A DNA stretch of 64,000 nt, from assembly GCF_001050135.1 (NCBI RefSeq), contig NZ_CP012040.1, positions 5,659,001 through 5,723,000 on the forward strand, in the 5' to 3' direction. Position numbers and translations under genes: made by a program. Below are positions 54,617-64,000 of this stretch, one piece after another. Position 1 is the first letter of the stretch. Each line of letters begins with the position of its first letter. The DNA comes from Cyclobacterium amurskyense. GTDB taxonomy: Bacteria > Bacteroidota > Bacteroidia > Cytophagales > Cyclobacteriaceae. A model generated the notes under the pieces. That model did not search any database, had not been told where the DNA came from, and was given only the letters and a program-made list of their open reading frames with translations.

Positions 54617-54625
54617 TTCCATGTC

Positions 54626-57262
54626 TTATAGTTGCAGTTTTTCTATAGAATCTATCCCTCGCGGCTGACCTCTTTTTGCTGGCACTTCGATATAAATATC
54701 AGCCTTTTCGGTAAATGGTTCCAAGGTTCTGGTCATTTCTCCCCTGTCAATTTCCCTATCCAAAACCACCACCAATGATGCTTTACTTGCCTGGTCTTTA
54801 CCATGAAGTGTGCTTCTTAATCGCAGAAATCTAAAGATCAAATCATTCGTGTCCGTAGCGTTTTTATAATCATTTATCATTTCAATACTTGCCCAGCTAC
54901 CATTCACCCAATCTCCCGTTAAATAAAGTTTGTGCCCAATTTTAGAACTTGCCAAGGCTGACTGAACACTACGAATAATTCTTTGAACAGAACCAGGAAG
55001 ATCACTAACTTTTTCAGGAATTCTTGGTTTAAAGTTGCCAGTAAACCTTGAATCGGCTTTTAAATCCTCTATCAAATCGTTCCATTGCTTCCATTTACCT
55101 TTAAATTCTCCATAATCATCATCCTTATCCACAGGAGCAAATTCACTTTGCAATTGTAAATAGGTAGCCTCTCTGTATTTCCTAAGCTCTTCACAACGAA
55201 TAGCCTCAAGCCTAAAGGTTTTGTCAGATTTCACCATTCCATCTTGAGTATAAGTATAAGATGGCTTGTTGATACTTATGGTGTTGTCTGAAAAACTAAT
55301 GCTAAACTCATCATCATAAGGCCGGGTAATAACGAATCGCTTGTAAGATTCATCATAATCGAAGACCAATCCCTTAGGGAAACGCTCGTTTAATGCTTCA
55401 GTGATGGCATGCATCCGCCTATTATAGATTTCCTCAAAAGGTATTTCAAGCGTGACGGTCCCATTAATAATTTTTTGACCATTAATGGTATAATTGTTAA
55501 TCGCCAATCGGTAACTTTTTGGCTGAACCCCAGACCTTCTTACCGAACCTTTGATACTTCTTGAAAGGTTATTAAGGTATTTTAAAGAACTGATCCAAGG
55601 GTAGCTGCAACTAGCAACCTTTACATGACTGGAACCAATAAGTCCCGTCTCGTCAACCACTCTATAGGAAAGGGAAAGGTCAGCTAAAACCTTGTTATCG
55701 TAGCTAAGTAAAATATAGGTTCCAGATTTAGGTACACCTCCAAGGCTCGAACAAGAAGGATGTTCCTTTAAGAGTTTTTTCAACTCCTTCTGATTGGATG
55801 CCAAATCCAAATGATACGCTTTAAACTCCAAGCCAAACTGACTAATCATTGAATTTATTGACTGGAAAGTGCTCTCTCCATCTGTTAGCAAATGTCCTCC
55901 TATAAGATAACTGTCATGCCCTTCATATTCCAGCAATAATGGATTATTCCCCATCGAATAGTGAAAACTAATGCTTGGGCTACCACCGTTCCATTCGGAC
56001 AATAATTCTTCACTTTTTGAATAATAGAAAGGTATTGAAGGAAAATGCGAATTGTGCTGTTTTTTCCCATTCGGAATAATCCTCAAACCTTCTTCTGTTT
56101 GAATTTGATAGGAGGTTAATATAAAATACATTTTCCTAAAAAGGTCATGAATTTTATTTTTAGCTTGATCATAATCACCTAAGGCAGGAGATCTATAAAA
56201 TCCGTGGCGAGAACCCGTATTTACCAACTTCCCGAGCAAAAGATGTTTTGGAAAAGAGGAAATGGCTGGGTTAGGCCAGTAGTCAAGCTCATTTAAGGCA
56301 TCTATTAAAGCATTAAAAGTATTGATCAAATCTCGGGCAAGGAGGTAACGATACTGCTGAAAATTATACTCCTCTTCTTCCTGATTAAAAATTTTGTCGA
56401 TCAATTCACTAAAACCATCTACCAAGCTTTGAAAATTTTCATCTTGATCGAATATATATCCAAAGCCTTCTACTATCTGTTCTAAACCTTTAGACATTTC
56501 GTCCAAAGTATTGCCATTTTTGATCGCTGCAATATATAAATTATCAATCTGCTCAAATGAAGTGGAGTTTTGTGGAGTATGAACCACCTTCATCAGTTGA
56601 AGTTTTGACAATTCTTTTAAAGCCGCTGTAGTTTTAGTTTTTTGACGTAAAACGTTATCAAGGCCTACTAAATTTTGGATGGAAGCATCATCTAGCATTA
56701 AGAAACGCAATCTGGCAATTTGCTCAATACCTTGGTTGTCACAATTGATATCTCCACATATATCCTCTCGCTTAGGATAGCATTCCAAATAAGCCAAAAA
56801 GTTTTTATTGTCCCAATTGGCTAATTCAGATAATGGCTTTGCATCAGGGTCTCCCTCATTGCAAAGCTCCCAAAGCTCTACTTGTTCTTCATCTATATAG
56901 AAATAGGGAGAATATCTTGCATTTTCATCAATAAACAGCCTGAAATGCGTGAAGGTTAACTCCTCAATAGAAATATTTTTCTCTTTGGGTTGTTCTTCTG
57001 ACAAGGCTTTGTGCAAAATAATCAGGTCTCCATCTGTAGTGATTCCAACCCCTTGTTTTACCACCAATTGGTCTCCTCCTTCTGCCCCTCTTTTGGAAAT
57101 GCTAAGGCCATGTACGATACCCACTCCTGTCAGTGCTATTCGACTCAACCTGTCCTGATCTTCGAAATAGGCAATCGTTTCATTTAGCTGCGTATGGGTA
57201 AGCACCTGATCAGCCTTATAGTTTCGGTATTGGTAGATTACGGAACTTAGTTTATTTGACAT
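54626..57262 (-). CDS. eCIS-cluster protein of unknown function (878 aa) at the Afp13 position
   Basis: Order Afp12-like, this gene, tape measure parallels Afp, where the tail fibre Afp13 lies here. The N-terminal ~100 residues (LTHTQLNETIAYFEDQDRLSRIAL, GVGIVHGLSI, GVGITTDGDLIIL) resemble a domain found in several eCIS clusters of Bacteroidota and cyanobacteria as I recall. The middle is helical and charged. The C-terminal part (residues ~600-870) is beta-rich with a 5-stranded look (LVFDYDESYKRFVITRPYDD) and ends KRGQPRGIDSIEKLQL. It has no collagen-like or phage fibre repeats, so a fibre role is not supported. It may be a baseplate or cage component. Confidence 0.75.
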   Translation of the reverse strand: MSNKLSSVIYQYRNYKADQVLTHTQLNETIAYFEDQDRLSRIALTGVGIVHGLSISKRGAEGGDQLVVKQGVGITTDGDLIILHKALSEEQPKEKNISIEELTFTHFRLFIDENARYSPYFYIDEEQVELWELCNEGDPDAKPLSELANWDNKNFLAYLECYPKREDICGDINCDNQGIEQIARLRFLMLDDASIQNLVGLDNVLRQKTKTTAALKELSKLQLMKVVHTPQNSTSFEQIDNLYIAAIKNGNTLDEMSKGLEQIVEGFGYIFDQDENFQSLVDGFSELIDKIFNQEEEEYNFQQYRYLLARDLINTFNALIDALNELDYWPNPAISSFPKHLLLGKLVNTGSRHGFYRSPALGDYDQAKNKIHDLFRKMYFILTSYQIQTEEGLRIIPNGKKQHNSHFPSIPFYYSKSEELLSEWNGGSPSISFHYSMGNNPLLLEYEGHDSYLIGGHLLTDGESTFQSINSMISQFGLEFKAYHLDLASNQKELKKLLKEHPSCSSLGGVPKSGTYILLSYDNKVLADLSLSYRVVDETGLIGSSHVKVASCSYPWISSLKYLNNLSRSIKGSVRRSGVQPKSYRLAINNYTINGQKIINGTVTLEIPFEEIYNRRMHAITEALNERFPKGLVFDYDESYKRFVITRPYDDEFSISFSDNTISINKPSYTYTQDGMVKSDKTFRLEAIRCEELRKYREATYLQLQSEFAPVDKDDDYGEFKGKWKQWNDLIEDLKADSRFTGNFKPRIPEKVSDLPGSVQRIIRSVQSALASSKIGHKLYLTGDWVNGSWASIEMINDYKNATDTNDLIFRFLRLRSTLHGKDQASKASLVVVLDREIDRGEMTRTLEPFTEKADIYIEVPAKRGQPRGIDSIEKLQL

Positions 57263-57273
57263 GGCCTACTGGA

Positions 57274-59958
57274 TTAAATGGTTCCTAAATTTGATCTTCC
57301 TAATATGATGGTATCTCTCATTGCATTGCTTTCATCCTCATCCTCACAGTTGTATAAGGTACCAGTAGGATAAATCGAGTGCAATTCGGATAATATTTTT
57401 ATAAATTGTTCATGGTATTGATAATCTCCCACTGTTAATCCCGAGAGGAAATTGGCATAAGCCTCCTCAAAAAGACTCATTTGGTCCTCTTCTTCAAGAT
57501 CACCAGTATTGGCCCTACCTATCCAACAAATCTTGGCTAAAATATGGGCCGGCATTTCTTCTCTGATTAAGTTTTCTAGAAAATCTCGGAAATCTCTATC
57601 GGCAAACCTGAATGAGTTGCCCGGAAGTACAATCGTCACTCTAAAAGAATACGGATCTATACAATTCCCTTCGGCACAGTCATCCTTGCAAAATGGCAGG
57701 AAATGCTGATTGGAAAGCTCTGCTTCATTGAAATCTGGTCGCAAGAGGATGTTTTCAACAACAAACATTCCTTCATCATCCATTTTCTCATCCATAAAGG
57801 ATTTGAAACTCAATAGCGCATTTTTAAAATTTGGGAAAGCAAAATACTTCTGCTGACTTGCAATCAGATAATCAGGGCTTTCTGGATCTTTTATATCCAA
57901 ATTAAACACACCAAAGGAGAACCTTCCTGTTGGAGAAATACTTACTTTAAAACAGTCAAAATCAAAACCTACTTCAGGCACTTCTCCGAATTGGTTCAGA
58001 GTCTCTTCTATGGTTTCATTGGAAACAGCCTTGACTTGCTGGATAACCAAGTAAATGTCCTTGTGCGCAGCAGTTCTCCCTTTATAGGATTTTATGGACT
58101 GTAAAAGGACATTTTTATCTTGATCATATATTCTCCATTTAAAAACTGCCTCACCCTCGGCATTGGTACTTGGATAAATCTCTACAAATGAACGAGATAA
58201 GTTTTTTCTGAAATAATCTTTAATCCCAACCAATAAAGCAACTCGCTTTTCAAATCCAGAAGTATTCTCCGTATTCCAAAGATTTTTCAAAGGCTGCTTG
58301 TAATAGTTCATCGCGGTTGAACGCTCAGCACTTATTTTTCCATATTCCTCCAAAAAAAAGGATTTGGTTTTCAGCACTTGTTCATCAACACCTGATCCAT
58401 AGATTTTTTTCATCAAAAATGCATAATCAGAAAATTTCTCTGCAAACCTTGCCAAAAGGTGGTCTTTCAACTTTTGACTCCTTTTATTTCGCTCATCAAA
58501 TGGAGCCATGAGGTCCTCGTAAAGGGACCCGTCATCATAGAAACTTCCTAAAAATTCACCATGATCACCTATATCCGTTACGGTTTCTGTAAAATAAGAC
58601 CTTTCATGAGTACTAAAGACTGATAACAGGTTTTTAACTTCAGTAAGGTGCTTAAAATAGCTCACCAAAATTTGATCGAAAAAAGTCAAATAAGCTTTTA
58701 ATTGATCTGCTTTCTTTTCACGATCTACTCCTTTGGCACTTTCCGGAATACCCAAAGGCCCAACTCCATAAACCTCCGGAAAATCATTCCTTATACTTGA
58801 ATACTCTCCTAAGGGATATAAATGAGGTACAGGAAGAGGAAATCCTTTTTCCTTTATTTCATATTGTTCTACTTGATTTTGAGTAACAATAGCATTTTTA
58901 TGAGCGGCTACAGTTTCCTGATTTACATTTAGTGGCAACAATCCCTTGAAAAAGTTAAACTTGCTTTTATCACACAAAACAGGCTTTTTCCCTTCGGGAA
59001 CTGTAATAACCCATCCACCCCCTGATGAGCCTTCCTCGCAATGATTGATACTTAAATCCCTTATGGCTTCAACACCATCAATATCCATTATCAATTGGAT
59101 GATGTCTGATTGGCTTATTTTATCACGTAATTTTGCGTTCCTTAATTCATCCGGATCCAAATACCCATGTTTCAAATAGGGGCCCTCCAAAATCTCTTCG
59201 GTTGTATATCCTTTGTCAAGCATGTTCTCAAAAGAGTAAAAATGGATATTGGGAGAGAAATATTGTTCAATTTCCCATTCAATTTTTGCTGCTATTAACT
59301 CTTCATCAGCATCAGGACTCAAGTCCATTATTGCACAAACTTGAACGGGATGGCTTTCAACAGGAATTACTTCTACTACATCCTCACACAAATTTCTATT
59401 TTGATGATAAGCAGAAAGAACTTTCCTCTTGATTTGGGCAAAGGGAATATCATCGCTTGCATCTATTAAAATCTTATGAAGACCTTTCAGTTCAAATGAC
59501 TTTTTGTCTTTCTCTGGTAAACCTTCCCAAATCGCAGGATCATAAGCCATTTTAAGGTTCTTACAATCCATATAAATTTGCTTAGAATAGGTTTCTATCC
59601 AGCTATTTTTGACTCCTTCAACATCCATCAGTAACATCCGATAGTCTAGACCTGTGAGTGCTTTACAGGGCAAGACATCACTTGCCATATGGAAATGCTT
59701 TTTAAGGTAATTGGCTTTATCATTTCCCAATAGGAGATCCTCGATTGGCAAGGAAAGCCTATACCCCAAATCAGTTATTGCATAAGCCAGAATTTCTAAA
59801 ATAGTAACTCCGGGATCATGGGCATTGTAATCCGTCCAAATTTTATTCCCGATTCTCTGTATAACTTTTATTCCTTCATCTTTAAGAAATTGAAAGTCTA
59901 AATCATCACTTGTATGAACCTCCTTTGAAATCGGGCGATATGTTTTTTGATTCATCAT
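57274..59958 (-). CDS. eCIS baseplate wedge protein (Afp12-like)
   Basis: An 894-aa protein. The N-terminal hallmark TDYNAHDPGVTILEILAYAITDLGYR (residues ~43-70) is the recurring wedge motif of eCIS baseplate proteins. A helical core follows, then a C-terminal region with repeats near VVENILLRPDFNEAEL. It probably forms part of the ring around the spike together with the 1061-aa protein. The gap of 3 bp to that gene shows co-translation. It contains a Cys-rich patch (FCKDDCAEGNC) whose role is unclear. Confidence 0.85.
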   Translation of the reverse strand: MMNQKTYRPISKEVHTSDDLDFQFLKDEGIKVIQRIGNKIWTDYNAHDPGVTILEILAYAITDLGYRLSLPIEDLLLGNDKANYLKKHFHMASDVLPCKALTGLDYRMLLMDVEGVKNSWIETYSKQIYMDCKNLKMAYDPAIWEGLPEKDKKSFELKGLHKILIDASDDIPFAQIKRKVLSAYHQNRNLCEDVVEVIPVESHPVQVCAIMDLSPDADEELIAAKIEWEIEQYFSPNIHFYSFENMLDKGYTTEEILEGPYLKHGYLDPDELRNAKLRDKISQSDIIQLIMDIDGVEAIRDLSINHCEEGSSGGGWVITVPEGKKPVLCDKSKFNFFKGLLPLNVNQETVAAHKNAIVTQNQVEQYEIKEKGFPLPVPHLYPLGEYSSIRNDFPEVYGVGPLGIPESAKGVDREKKADQLKAYLTFFDQILVSYFKHLTEVKNLLSVFSTHERSYFTETVTDIGDHGEFLGSFYDDGSLYEDLMAPFDERNKRSQKLKDHLLARFAEKFSDYAFLMKKIYGSGVDEQVLKTKSFFLEEYGKISAERSTAMNYYKQPLKNLWNTENTSGFEKRVALLVGIKDYFRKNLSRSFVEIYPSTNAEGEAVFKWRIYDQDKNVLLQSIKSYKGRTAAHKDIYLVIQQVKAVSNETIEETLNQFGEVPEVGFDFDCFKVSISPTGRFSFGVFNLDIKDPESPDYLIASQQKYFAFPNFKNALLSFKSFMDEKMDDEGMFVVENILLRPDFNEAELSNQHFLPFCKDDCAEGNCIDPYSFRVTIVLPGNSFRFADRDFRDFLENLIREEMPAHILAKICWIGRANTGDLEEEDQMSLFEEAYANFLSGLTVGDYQYHEQFIKILSELHSIYPTGTLYNCEDEDESNAMRDTIILGRSNLGTI

Positions 59959-59961
59959 CTA

Positions 59962-62900
59962 TCAAGTAATAACTGGTGCGTACAGTGAGACATCATGAGA
60001 CTTGGCTGAAACCAGAATGTGTTTAGGACTGCTTGGTAAAATATTATTCCCCATCTCAGTGCCATTCCTAAATATCCGAGGTTCCTGAATAAAGTCTACA
60101 TAACCCAATTTCTCGAAAAAATAAACAAGACTACTCTTATTGAAATGATTATTAAAATCTATAGCAAGGTTATCACCAGAAGTCCATGGTGAAAGGTAAC
60201 TAATGATGTCAGCATCTAACTTATTCATATAGAAAGACTTATCCAACCCTGGGTAAAACGTTACTTGAACGTTAATTCTAATTTCCTCATACAGAGGATT
60301 AACCGCTTTTATTTTAACCTGAGGTGCTGATTTCTCCTCAAGAAAACTAGTTATTTCATTTAGTTTGGCCGCACTGAAGGTTGGCTGATAGATATCGTAG
60401 ACATTTTTATTTAAGGTGTCAGGTATTACCAAAACCATAACATGCCCTGGAGACAAAAATGATTCAGAACAGGTATGGTTGAGGCATTTAACCTTATACA
60501 CTTCAGGGAATTCTTGTAGCACCAGGTGTTCAATATCCCAAAGAGAAACACTCCTGTTTTTGTGTCTCAGCCTTTCACTTGCTCTTATATAATAATTCTT
60601 ATCTTGCTCAGGTGCTTTACCACCAAAGGAATTGAAAGGTTGAAAAACCCCCTTAATCCCTGCTTTTCTTTCAATCATTTTAGCAATACTTTCAGCAGGC
60701 AATCCATCTTTCAAATGGCTTAAATCATTGCCATTATCGCTCAAGACTACCTTAATGGCTTGGGAAAAAATGCCCAGAACACGGCTTGTCGCATTGTATG
60801 TTTTACCTGAACTTACCCTTAACCAAACCAAATCGCTTTCAAATCTATGGTGAAGATTGAAAGCTTCTTCTGGTAAGGAAAATACGATTATCCCTGATTT
60901 GAGTAAGTTGTCGGTTTGGTCTGAAATAATATTTTCTCTTTCCAGGTCTTTCCAATAATTGCTTACCAAAACAGACCATTTCAACCTATCAGTTTCTTCA
61001 GTTTGCGAAGGATTTTCACTTCCTTCCAACACCTGAATTAACAAAGACAACTGCTCCAAAGGAGCTATGCCTGAAATCCCAATGAATAATTCCCCGACCT
61101 TTTCAGGATAAGGAATGGCATAGATTTCATTGTCTAGCGTATGTGCTATTCCAATTTTATTTGCCTTGTTTTCTTCGTACCAACCAAAATCATCCCTCAC
61201 AAAAAATTTCAAACTCGGATCAGGTGTAGCGGTCCAGTCAAAGGATTCTTCTGTTTCGTAATCTATATTTAAGGTTTCCAATAATGGCGTATAGGGTTCA
61301 TTTGGAATAGGCGTTTCTGGTTGGTCACTAGACATGGCCAAAGCATACAATCTGGGGTATAATTCAGATAGAAAAGATTGGAGCAGTGTAATTTTAATCC
61401 CCTCATTTATATCCAAATATTTTTTACCAGCACCTGGCAAAACGTCAAATGTTTTCTTAAACCCATCCCCATCAATTTCAAACAGCACCTCTTCTGAAAT
61501 TTTAGTTGTCCATCCTTGACCGTCGTTCAATGAGAGGCTTGCTTTAAAGTGATTGTTGTTTTTGACAATCAAATTATCGGGATCGGGATTTACTGTAATT
61601 TTATTGGTCAACAAAGGCTCCCTAAAACCAGTAGGCTGCAATAAAAAGGATTTTATAGGCTGCGTCACACCCGGACCTGGTACAAAATGTTGGGAAAAAT
61701 AATTGCCTTTGCTCAGGTATTGACTTCCCAAATCTCGATAACCATAATACCAATCTTTAAAATCTGTAGGGGTATTGGACCACTTTCCCCGAATTGTCAC
61801 TTTTGTTGGCTTTTTCTTTTTCCATTCGGGGTATTTTATATAAAAACTACTGCCTTTTTTAGGGATACTTCCAAAAGGTTGGAATGGCTTTTCTGGGTTA
61901 AGAATACCCAAATCGGACTCTACAATGGGTGTACTGATATTGCTATAAATGGACCGAATAGTCAGCTTTTGAAGTGCTGTCCCACCAAGCCCTTTGATCC
62001 ACTGAAATGCTTTCTGAGAATTACAGGATATGTCAAACCAAATTAAAGGAGCTCCCTCACCTTTGCTGTCCCCATGAATTTTTTCTTGTTGATCCACGAT
62101 TGCTGCCTGTGACTTGTCAACAAAAAGAACAATAGTGAGTCGATTGCCTTCCACTTTACTTTGAAAGTCACTCTTAACCTGAAGGTCAAAAGGTGAAATC
62201 TCCACCCAGCCTTTCTCACCACTGTATTGCACGGTAAACAGTTGATGAACATCAGCGGCTGTACCAGAAAAAGGCAAGTTTTTCTTAAAGGTAAATTCAA
62301 AGCTGAAATATTTGTCCGATGCTGCCGTAGCCCACAATGAAGGAAGGGAAATACCAAAACCAAAACTGGCATTTTGCAAGGCAGGAAATGTAGCCGTTGA
62401 TAATGAATGTCCAAAGGGCCACCATCCTTGGTTTTCCTCCTTAAAAGGTTCCCCCATCCCATCTGAAGAATTGGCAACCTGGCTTACTTTAATTTTTCTT
62501 TGAATGGAATCCGTATACCTGTTCTTAATATGACTTACCTGTGCAAGATTTGGCGAGAACTCATTTTCTAAAATGTACGTCCGCTTTTTCCCCAAGGCAT
62601 CTACTCCACCATCAAATGAGGTCCCTTTGTTTAATAAAGGTTTAGGTCCTTTTCCACTCTCAATAATCAGAAAAGCTTCGTCGGGAACAGCAGGTTGCTT
62701 TGAAAAACCCAAGACATCACCATAATAAAAATCCAAATGCCTTTTGGTAATATTATTTAGTCTCCCTCGAGAATTTTCCAGAAGTTGTAAAAAAGCCACA
62801 AGAAGCGTAAGCTGAGGCTTTAAGGTACCTTCTTTGGAAAAATTCTCCAGCTTTGTAAGGATAGATTGCTTTAAGTGATCATAAGCAGGTGTCCCTTTTT

Positions 62901-63147
62901 GAGGTAAATCCTCAACGGCCAAAAGCTCCTCAAAAAAAAGCTGCCAGTTATCCAAAGTTACCTTTGAAGTGTTCGCAGGAAAAAAGGGGATATATTTCGC
63001 AAAATTATTAGCAAAAAGCAGCCAGTCTCCAAGCTCCAACTCCATCAACTCAAGGTTGCTAGGGTCAAGTCCCGGGTTTATTCTCATGGCTTGGGAAGTA
63101 CCTTTCCTCCACAATACCTTCAAAATATTTAAATTATCTGGCTGCAT
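59962..63147 (-). CDS. eCIS baseplate J-like wedge protein (Afp11-like)
   Basis: A 1061-aa protein. The C-terminal baseplate-J-like part reads ERLRHKNRSVSLWDIEHLVLQEFPEVYKVKCLNH, VLVIPDT and YLSPWTSG and ends in DVSLYAPVIT. The N-terminal half is a long extension. It matches the Afp11 family in position (directly after gp25) and size class. It forms the wedge of the baseplate together with the 894-aa protein. No catalytic motif is present. Confidence 0.85.
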   Translation of the reverse strand: MQPDNLNILKVLWRKGTSQAMRINPGLDPSNLELMELELGDWLLFANNFAKYIPFFPANTSKVTLDNWQLFFEELLAVEDLPQKGTPAYDHLKQSILTKLENFSKEGTLKPQLTLLVAFLQLLENSRGRLNNITKRHLDFYYGDVLGFSKQPAVPDEAFLIIESGKGPKPLLNKGTSFDGGVDALGKKRTYILENEFSPNLAQVSHIKNRYTDSIQRKIKVSQVANSSDGMGEPFKEENQGWWPFGHSLSTATFPALQNASFGFGISLPSLWATAASDKYFSFEFTFKKNLPFSGTAADVHQLFTVQYSGEKGWVEISPFDLQVKSDFQSKVEGNRLTIVLFVDKSQAAIVDQQEKIHGDSKGEGAPLIWFDISCNSQKAFQWIKGLGGTALQKLTIRSIYSNISTPIVESDLGILNPEKPFQPFGSIPKKGSSFYIKYPEWKKKKPTKVTIRGKWSNTPTDFKDWYYGYRDLGSQYLSKGNYFSQHFVPGPGVTQPIKSFLLQPTGFREPLLTNKITVNPDPDNLIVKNNNHFKASLSLNDGQGWTTKISEEVLFEIDGDGFKKTFDVLPGAGKKYLDINEGIKITLLQSFLSELYPRLYALAMSSDQPETPIPNEPYTPLLETLNIDYETEESFDWTATPDPSLKFFVRDDFGWYEENKANKIGIAHTLDNEIYAIPYPEKVGELFIGISGIAPLEQLSLLIQVLEGSENPSQTEETDRLKWSVLVSNYWKDLERENIISDQTDNLLKSGIIVFSLPEEAFNLHHRFESDLVWLRVSSGKTYNATSRVLGIFSQAIKVVLSDNGNDLSHLKDGLPAESIAKMIERKAGIKGVFQPFNSFGGKAPEQDKNYYIRASERLRHKNRSVSLWDIEHLVLQEFPEVYKVKCLNHTCSESFLSPGHVMVLVIPDTLNKNVYDIYQPTFSAAKLNEITSFLEEKSAPQVKIKAVNPLYEEIRINVQVTFYPGLDKSFYMNKLDADIISYLSPWTSGDNLAIDFNNHFNKSSLVYFFEKLGYVDFIQEPRIFRNGTEMGNNILPSSPKHILVSAKSHDVSLYAPVIT

Positions 63148-63152
63148 AAATA

Positions 63153-63563
63153 TTAAATCGATGTTCCTTCATTAATATAGTAAGGGTAAACCATATTCAT
63201 TCTTGAGTTGGTACTTCTGACCAAATAGCTCAACTTTATCAATACTTTACCCGCAATTAATCCTTCTTCTTCTATTTCGATTTTTTCTACTTCAATCCTT
63301 GGTTCATGGTACAAAATGGCGGTACGAATTAATTCTGAGATATAGGTTATGGTTGTTCGGTTTAAATTTTCGAATTGCAATTCATCCAGCTGACATCCAT
63401 ACTTGGGTTGCATTACCCTTTCACCTAATCTGGTAGACAGCAGAATCCACAAGCTTTCTTGGATATCTACCGATCCTGATCGCATCTCCACCATTCCTGA
63501 ATCCTTGTCAAAGGTTGGTGGAAAGCTCCAACCTTTACCTAGAAAATCTAATTCTTCTTCCAT
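63153..63563 (-). CDS. Baseplate wedge protein, GPW/gp25 family (Afp9-like)
   Basis: A 136-aa protein. The typical features are present: FLGKGWSFPPTF near the N-terminus, LLSTRLGERVMQPKYGCQLDELQFE and RTAILYHEPRIEVEKIEIEEE. The EPR motif is the conserved core of gp25. In phage T4 and eCIS, gp25 links the sheath initiator to the wedge. It is 5 bp upstream of the baseplate J gene and 11 bp downstream of the PAAR gene. Confidence 0.93.
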   Translation of the reverse strand: MEEELDFLGKGWSFPPTFDKDSGMVEMRSGSVDIQESLWILLSTRLGERVMQPKYGCQLDELQFENLNRTTITYISELIRTAILYHEPRIEVEKIEIEEEGLIAGKVLIKLSYLVRSTNSRMNMVYPYYINEGTSI

Positions 63564-63574
63564 AACTGTATTTT

Positions 63575-63868
63575 TTAACCAATTAGAACAGTAGCCAATC
63601 CAGCCACAATAGATCCACCATGCGTGGTACTATCACCCATCCTAGCAGCTGGCATTCCTCCGATAAATACAGTAGAAGACCCTGCTACTATTGAATCAGG
63701 AGGGCCGGCACATGTGGCCATATCCCCCACTCTTGCTGCGGGCATCCCACCTATTAATACAGTGGCCTCCCCGGGTGGTAAAATTGGCCCGCCTACATGA
63801 GGTGCCCCTCCGGGATTTACCATAGGGCAAACATGCATGTCTGTGATTCTTGCTGCTGGCATTCCCAT
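63575..63868 (-). CDS. PAAR-type spike-tip protein (Afp10-like)
   Basis: A 97-aa protein rich in Gly, Ala, Pro and Met. Three near-identical GMPAARxxD blocks sit at about residues 2, 40 and 73, with His/Cys ligands (MHVCP, TCAG, THGG) that should bind a metal at the needle tip. It caps the spike and sharpens it for membrane piercing. Its start is 7 bp after the end of the upstream spike gene. Confidence 0.95.
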   Translation of the reverse strand: MGMPAARITDMHVCPMVNPGGAPHVGGPILPPGEATVLIGGMPAARVGDMATCAGPPDSIVAGSSTVFIGGMPAARMGDSTTHGGSIVAGLATVLIG

Positions 63869-63875
63869 TATTGTA

Positions 63876-64000
63876 TCAATTTATTTGTATTAAAGATCCT
63901 TTTATTGTCGTCGAACCACTGCTTGACAATGTAGCTCCAGCACTTCCTTCTGCTTTGAGTTCTGCCTGAGATTTAATATTAATATTGGTTCCTTCAAGGT
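63876..64000 (-). CDS. Spike protein, VgrG/gp5-like, C-terminal fragment (continues past the right edge)
   Basis: The minus strand is open from the window edge to a TGA at 63876-63878. The encoded end reads GTNINIKSQAELKAEG and SAGATLSSSGSTTIKGSLIQIN, a beta-helical Gly/Ser/Asn-rich pattern seen at the C-terminus of VgrG/gp5-type spikes. In Afp clusters the spike (Afp8) precedes the wedge and PAAR genes, as here. The N-terminal part is outside the window. Confidence 0.75.
   Translation of the reverse strand, partial: LEGTNINIKSQAELKAEGSAGATLSSSGSTTIKGSLIQIN

Overview
The window comes from an AT-rich genome of the phylum Bacteroidota, most likely a marine Cyclobacteriaceae-type bacterium (Cyclobacterium/Algoriphagus-like). 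This is inferred from two SusC/SusD pairs, an ECF sigma/FecR pair, Tat-exported DUF1501 and PSD1 cytochrome-type proteins, Gfo/Idh/MocA enzymes, and an extracellular contractile injection system (eCIS) resembling those of Algoriphagus. No assignment below species-group level is possible from sequence reading alone.

Layout. 1-3825: the 5' part of a very long minus-strand multi-PAS/GAF sensory protein that runs off the left edge. 4585-18092 (minus): a glycan or sugar utilisation locus with SusC/SusD, a PSD1/DUF1549/DUF1553/LamG protein, a DUF1501 protein and three Gfo/Idh/MocA oxidoreductases. 18860-22801 (plus): a large secreted three-module polysaccharide-lyase-like protein flanked by two direct copies of a ~220 bp non-coding repeat. 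23304-29908 (minus): a second SusC/SusD pair with its FecR anti-sigma factor and ECF sigma factor. 30456-33815 (plus): an AraC regulator and a TonB-dependent receptor. 33843-36592: a MocR-type regulator divergent from a class IV branched-chain aminotransferase. 36904-43128: housekeeping-type genes (ArfB, DUF6428, an ABC exporter, an FAD oxidoreductase, a DEAD-box helicase and DoxX). 43904-44166: a small stand-alone RNA transcription unit holding a strange class II tRNA-like element.

44283-64000 (minus): most of an eCIS gene cluster, entering from the right edge. In transcription order it holds the C-terminus of a spike protein, PAAR tip, gp25 wedge, two large baseplate proteins, an unknown 878-aa protein at the position where Afp has its fibre, a tape-measure-type protein, two DUF4157 (eCIS core domain) proteins that look like cargo or cargo-linked, a TPR protein, an AAA+ ATPase, and a peptidoglycan-binding/M15 peptidase. 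Sheath, tube and spike N-terminus must lie beyond 64000. The DUF4157 proteins are the most interesting: one carries an embedded HNH-nuclease-like motif and a long beta-repeat tail, the other a nine-fold decapeptide repeat, a peptidoglycan-binding domain and two HExxH motifs.

Four copies of one non-coding, hairpin-rich dispersed repeat lie in intergenic spaces (4091-4267, 18494-18715, 22945-23165, 43442-43679). A related terminal palindrome (AACCCGAAA/TTTCGGGTT) also serves as terminator-like stems after genes. All functional statements are from reading the sequence and from knowledge of families; no database search was possible.
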